Assembly (NCBI GenBank): GCA_045598345.1
Contig: JAZLLX010000007.1
Coordinates: 1 to 14,542, forward strand
From: Phascolarctobacterium_B sp045598345
GTDB taxonomy: Bacteria > Bacillota > Negativicutes > Acidaminococcales > Acidaminococcaceae
Length of the DNA: 14,542 nucleotides
Reading direction: 5' to 3'
Shown here: positions 12,500 through 14,542 of the stretch, in pieces
Layout of the letters: the number at the start of each line of letters is the position of its first letter
Position numbering within the stretch: position 1 is the first letter of the stretch
Translations under genes and position numbers: made by a program
Notes under the pieces: model-generated
What the model was told of the DNA's origin: nothing
Database searches by the model: none
What the model saw: the letters and a program-made list of their open reading frames with translations, nothing else

Positions 12500-12548
12500 T
12501 TGAAAAATAGGGAACTTTTTGCTATAATTGTGGCGTAAAAGTTCCCTA
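12500..12548 (+). promoter_or_regulatory. Promoter of the Fic gene flanked by a 12-bp inverted repeat
   Basis: TTGAAA (12500-12505), a 17-bp spacer and TATAAT (12523-12528) form a good promoter. TAGGGAACTTTT (12508-12519) and AAAAGTTCCCTA (12537-12548) are perfect 12-bp arms on either side of the -10 box. The first arm is upstream of any transcript start, so this is a DNA operator rather than an RNA hairpin. Confidence 0.75.
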
Positions 12549-12567
12549 CTTTTTGGGGAGGGGTGAA

Positions 12568-13503
12568 ATGAAAAAAAGAAATATCCAAGAAATTTTATAT
12601 TTGCGGGCGGAGGCGTTGGCACGCTACAAGATGCTGCCCTATACAGGAACAATAGATATTAAAGAGAAAGATGGCCGTAAATATCTTTATGTCCGTAAGC
12701 GTTTGGCTGGCAAACTGACTTCAGAGTATGTGGGGCCTTATGATGATGTGCTGTATGACCGGCTGCTGTCGTATGCCAAGCAGGGCAGGGAATTGAAAAA
12801 AAATATACGCAGGTTGGAAAAGGAGTTGGCTGATTCAGGTTATCAATCTGTTGGGATTAATCCCGGCTTGATTAAAAATTTGAATTTTGCCCGTGCTAAT
12901 ATTAAGAACAGTATTTATGCTCAAGCGATTTTGGAGGGGGTTGCCACAACTTTTCCGCAAACTGAAAGAATTATTGACAACGGGAAGATTACGGGGATGA
13001 CGGCAACAGATGTGCAAAAGGTTTTGAATCTTAAACATGCCTGGGAATTTATTCTTGATGATGATGTAATTTTATGTCCTTCGGATTATGCAGTACTTTG
13101 CAGGGTTGCCAAGTTGGTTAATGAGGGATTTTTCTATGACGGCGGGCAGTTGCGTAATGTTCCTGTGGCAATAGGCGGCACGGATTATACACCGCCTTTG
13201 CCGGAAGAAAATGAGGTCAGGGAACAATTACAGCAAATTCTTAACAGCAACAGTGATAAGGTTGGGATTGGCATCAAGTTGTGTTTGTGGTGTATGAAAG
13301 CACAGTTGTTTAATGACGGAAACAAGAGGACGGGGATTATTTTTGCCAACCATTATTTGATTTCACAGGAGAGCGGGCTTTTGATTGTTCCTGAAAAAGA
13401 GGTAAATGTTTTCAAGGGCAAGTTGGTGAAATATTATGAGGGGGATTTGTCCGCTGATTTGGAAAATTTTTTGAGAAAGAAATGTTGGCACGGGTGTAGT
13501 TAG
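12568..13503 (+). CDS. Fic-domain protein with Gln in the active-site motif
   Basis: A 311-aa protein. The ATG at 12568 follows GGGGAGGGG; a TTG at 12553 in frame is less likely. Residues 1-95 form a separate N-terminal part with GRKYLYVRKRLAGKLTSEYVGP (36-57) and a predicted coiled coil (70-90). A Fic_N-type inhibitory helix appears as YAQAILEGVATTF (117-129), keeping Glu123-Gly124 of the (S/T)xxxE(G/N) motif but not the Ser. The Fic core has GGQLRNVPVAIGG (192-204) and AQLFNDGNKRTG (245-256). The canonical catalytic His of HPFxDGNKR is Gln246; similar QxFxDGNKR variants occur in some Fic groups, so this may be a lineage trait with altered chemistry. The gene has its own promoter and operator-like repeat, with repeat-filled spacers on both sides. 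No antitoxin neighbour is seen. Confidence 0.85.
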   Translation: MKKRNIQEILYLRAEALARYKMLPYTGTIDIKEKDGRKYLYVRKRLAGKLTSEYVGPYDDVLYDRLLSYAKQGRELKKNIRRLEKELADSGYQSVGINPGLIKNLNFARANIKNSIYAQAILEGVATTFPQTERIIDNGKITGMTATDVQKVLNLKHAWEFILDDDVILCPSDYAVLCRVAKLVNEGFFYDGGQLRNVPVAIGGTDYTPPLPEENEVREQLQQILNSNSDKVGIGIKLCLWCMKAQLFNDGNKRTGIIFANHYLISQESGLLIVPEKEVNVFKGKLVKYYEGDLSADLENFLRKKCWHGCS

Positions 13504-13577
13504 TAATTAGTAGTTAGTAATTAGTAATTAGTAATTAGTAATTAGTAATCATGGTAAGGTGTTCCGGTGATTAGATG
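13497..13577 (+). repeat. Longest heptad array plus GTTCC module
   Basis: Seven units (TAGTTAG, TAATTAG, TAGTTAG, then four TAATTAG; 13497-13545) begin within the last codons and stop of the Fic gene. They run into ATCATGGTAAGGT and GTTCCGGTGATTAG (13561-13574). Confidence 0.8.
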
Positions 13578-13584
13578 GAATTAC

Positions 13585-13686
13585 CCCTTCCTTTTGGGAG
13601 GGGAGGGCCGATACTGGAACGTGGACCGGCGGGGTGAGCGATTAGGTAGTGACAAAGTTCTCTGCGTAATCCGCACCCCCAGTCGC
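13585..13686 (+). repeat. Composite GC-rich repeat, third copy
   Basis: A CCCCTTCC / GGGAGGGG hairpin starts near 13585. The block at 13638-13686 then matches 1810-1858 with only two or three differences. The CCCCCGC hairpin of the other copies is missing here. Confidence 0.75.
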
Positions 13687-13691
13687 TGAAC

Positions 13692-13755
13692 AAGTTAAAA
13701 GTTATAAGTTAAAAATGAAGAATTATGGTAGGATGGGCGGTTGATTATAGTTGTG
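13692..13755 (+). repeat. Heptad array (AAGTTAA type) plus diverged module
   Basis: Units AAGTTAA, AAGTTAT, AAGTTAA, AAATGAA (13692-13719) lead into ATTATGGTAGGAT and GGGCGGTTGATTATAG. The GTTCC half is replaced, but the TGATTATAG half and the overall spacing are kept. Confidence 0.7.
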
Positions 13756-13778
13756 GATTTTGTGAATTATAGTTTTAA

Positions 13779-13838
13779 TTCCACAATTTTATAAGTAAGT
13801 TATTGACAAAATGCAAAGTTGGTTATAAAATTGTGGAA
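13779..13838 (+). promoter_or_regulatory. Promoter within a 16-bp perfect inverted repeat
   Basis: TTCCACAATTTTATAA (13779-13794) and TTATAAAATTGTGGAA (13823-13838) are perfect inverted arms 28 bp apart. TTGACA (13803-13808) lies between them. The -10 is TAAAAT (13826-13831, 17-bp spacer) or TATAAA (13824-13829, 15-bp spacer), inside the second arm. This looks like an operator for the ATPase gene at 13853. A further TTGTGG half-site lies at 13751. Confidence 0.7.
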
Positions 13839-13852
13839 AAAATGGAGGGGAT

Positions 13853-14542
13853 ATGGAAAAATATTTTAACCGTATTGCTGATAAAGAACTGAAAATGCGT
13901 TTGGAGTCATCAGGCGCTGTTCTTGTACAGGGTGCTAAATGGTGCGGTAAAACTACTACTGCAAAGAATCAGGCACGGAGTGTTTTACTTATGCAGAATC
14001 CTGATAAATTAAAAGAAAATTTGCAAATTGCCGCCATTTATCCTACTAAATTGTTGGAGGGTGAAGTTCCGCGTCTGATTGACGAATGGCAGATGGCTCC
14101 TAATTTGTGGGATGCTGTTCGTTTTATGGTTGATGAGCGTGGCAAGATGGGGCAGTTTATTTTGACAGGGTCAGCTGTTCCGTCCGGTACTGATGAAATT
14201 TATCATAGCGGGGTTGGCAGGATAAGCCGGCTGCTGATGCGTCCTATGACGTTGTTTGAATCAAAAGAATCAAGCGGTGAAGTTTCTCTTGGGTTGCTTT
14301 TTGATGGGGTAAAGAATGTTGAAGGGAAAAGTAAGTTAGGATTTGAGGACTTAGCTTTTGCAATTTGCCGTGGAGGGTGGCCTCAGGCAGTAGTTTGTCC
14401 TAAAAAAGTTGCCCTTAGGCAAGCGTATGACTATTATGATGGTGTAGTGGAATTGGACATGCCAAGATTGGATGGGGTGGAGCGGAACAGTTCACGGTTG
14501 CGGCGGCTGATGCGTGCTTATGCCCGACATGTGGGCGGTCAA
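13853..14542 (+). CDS. AAA+ ATPase, DUF4143-type, truncated by the window edge
   Basis: The reading frame is open for 230 codons and runs off the window, so the C-terminus is missing. The ATG at 13853 follows GGAGGGG. The start MEKYFNRIADKELKMRLES leads to Walker A GAKWCGKT (27-34). The Walker B equivalent is RLIDEWQ (74-80) and the sensor-like LTGSAVP follows at about residue 105-111; a conserved GRISRLLMRPMTLFE stretch and a CRGGWPQA motif complete the family pattern. These ATPases carry a C-terminal DUF4143 (PD-(D/E)XK-like) domain, not visible here. The role is unknown; they are common single-gene accessory ATPases in bacteria and archaea. Its own promoter lies in a long inverted repeat. 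No stop or frameshift is seen in the visible part. Confidence 0.88.
   Translation, partial: MEKYFNRIADKELKMRLESSGAVLVQGAKWCGKTTTAKNQARSVLLMQNPDKLKENLQIAAIYPTKLLEGEVPRLIDEWQMAPNLWDAVRFMVDERGKMGQFILTGSAVPSGTDEIYHSGVGRISRLLMRPMTLFESKESSGEVSLGLLFDGVKNVEGKSKLGFEDLAFAICRGGWPQAVVCPKKVALRQAYDYYDGVVELDMPRLDGVERNSSRLRRLMRAYARHVGGQ

Noticed and set aside
1578..13574. GTTCCTGTGATTATAG repeats as a CRISPR array
   Set aside because: Spacing is irregular (about 136 bp to several kb), orientation is mixed, the segments between copies are themselves repeats, and no cas gene is present.

Overview
The window looks like a low-to-moderate GC Firmicute chromosome. It has strong AGGAGG-type ribosome binding sites, TTGACA/TATAAT-like promoters and a glmM gene of normal Firmicute type. 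A member of the Negativicutes is my guess from the glmM sequence and the intergenic repeat style; I cannot confirm it. One housekeeping gene (glmM, 195-1541) is followed by about 13 kb of accessory DNA that is visibly more AT-rich, especially between 7.1 and 11.3 kb.

Layout. (1) glmM. (2) 1542-4948: a RhuM-type gene (2029-3084) and a RhuM-Fic fusion gene (3223-4170), set in repeat-rich spacers. (3) 4949-11854: the core accessory locus. Three small minus-strand genes for exported or membrane proteins (4949-5747) diverge from a WYL-domain regulator (5898-6920). Then comes a plus-strand operon: an XRE regulator (7136-8053), a two-TM protein (8099-8509), a 71-aa protein (8496-8711), an McrB-type AAA+ NTPase with no N-terminal recognition domain (8778-10064), a LlaJI-family PD-(D/E)XK endonuclease (10048-11289) and two small genes (11361-11854), closed by a long hairpin. 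(4) 11855-12567: repeats. (5) A Fic-domain gene (12568-13503). (6) 13504-13852: repeats. (7) The start of an AAA+/DUF4143-type ATPase gene (13853 to the right edge).

How the parts fit. The McrB-like and LlaJI-like proteins should form a GTP- or ATP-driven DNA-cleaving defence complex. No methyltransferase gene is present, so it is either modification-dependent or self-protection lies elsewhere. WYL and XRE regulators are common controllers of defence loci, and both have unusually clear candidate operators here. Two 20-bp palindromes of identical design sit over the two divergent promoters at 5.8 kb, and TTCAA boxes repeat on an 11-bp helical period upstream of the XRE gene. The small membrane gene pairs on either side of the regulators look like paralogues of each other and may be a membrane arm of the system.

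The spacers around the accessory genes carry an unusual composite repeat. An array of 7-bp units, whose sequence differs from array to array, is followed by a nearly invariant module (TGG, six bases, GTTCC, two bases, TGATTATAG). It occurs in both orientations. The arrays start in or next to gene ends and delimit each gene cassette outside the core locus. Several long perfect inverted repeats, three of them inside coding sequences and two at equivalent positions in a diverged repeated unit, are the other signals that gene content does not explain.
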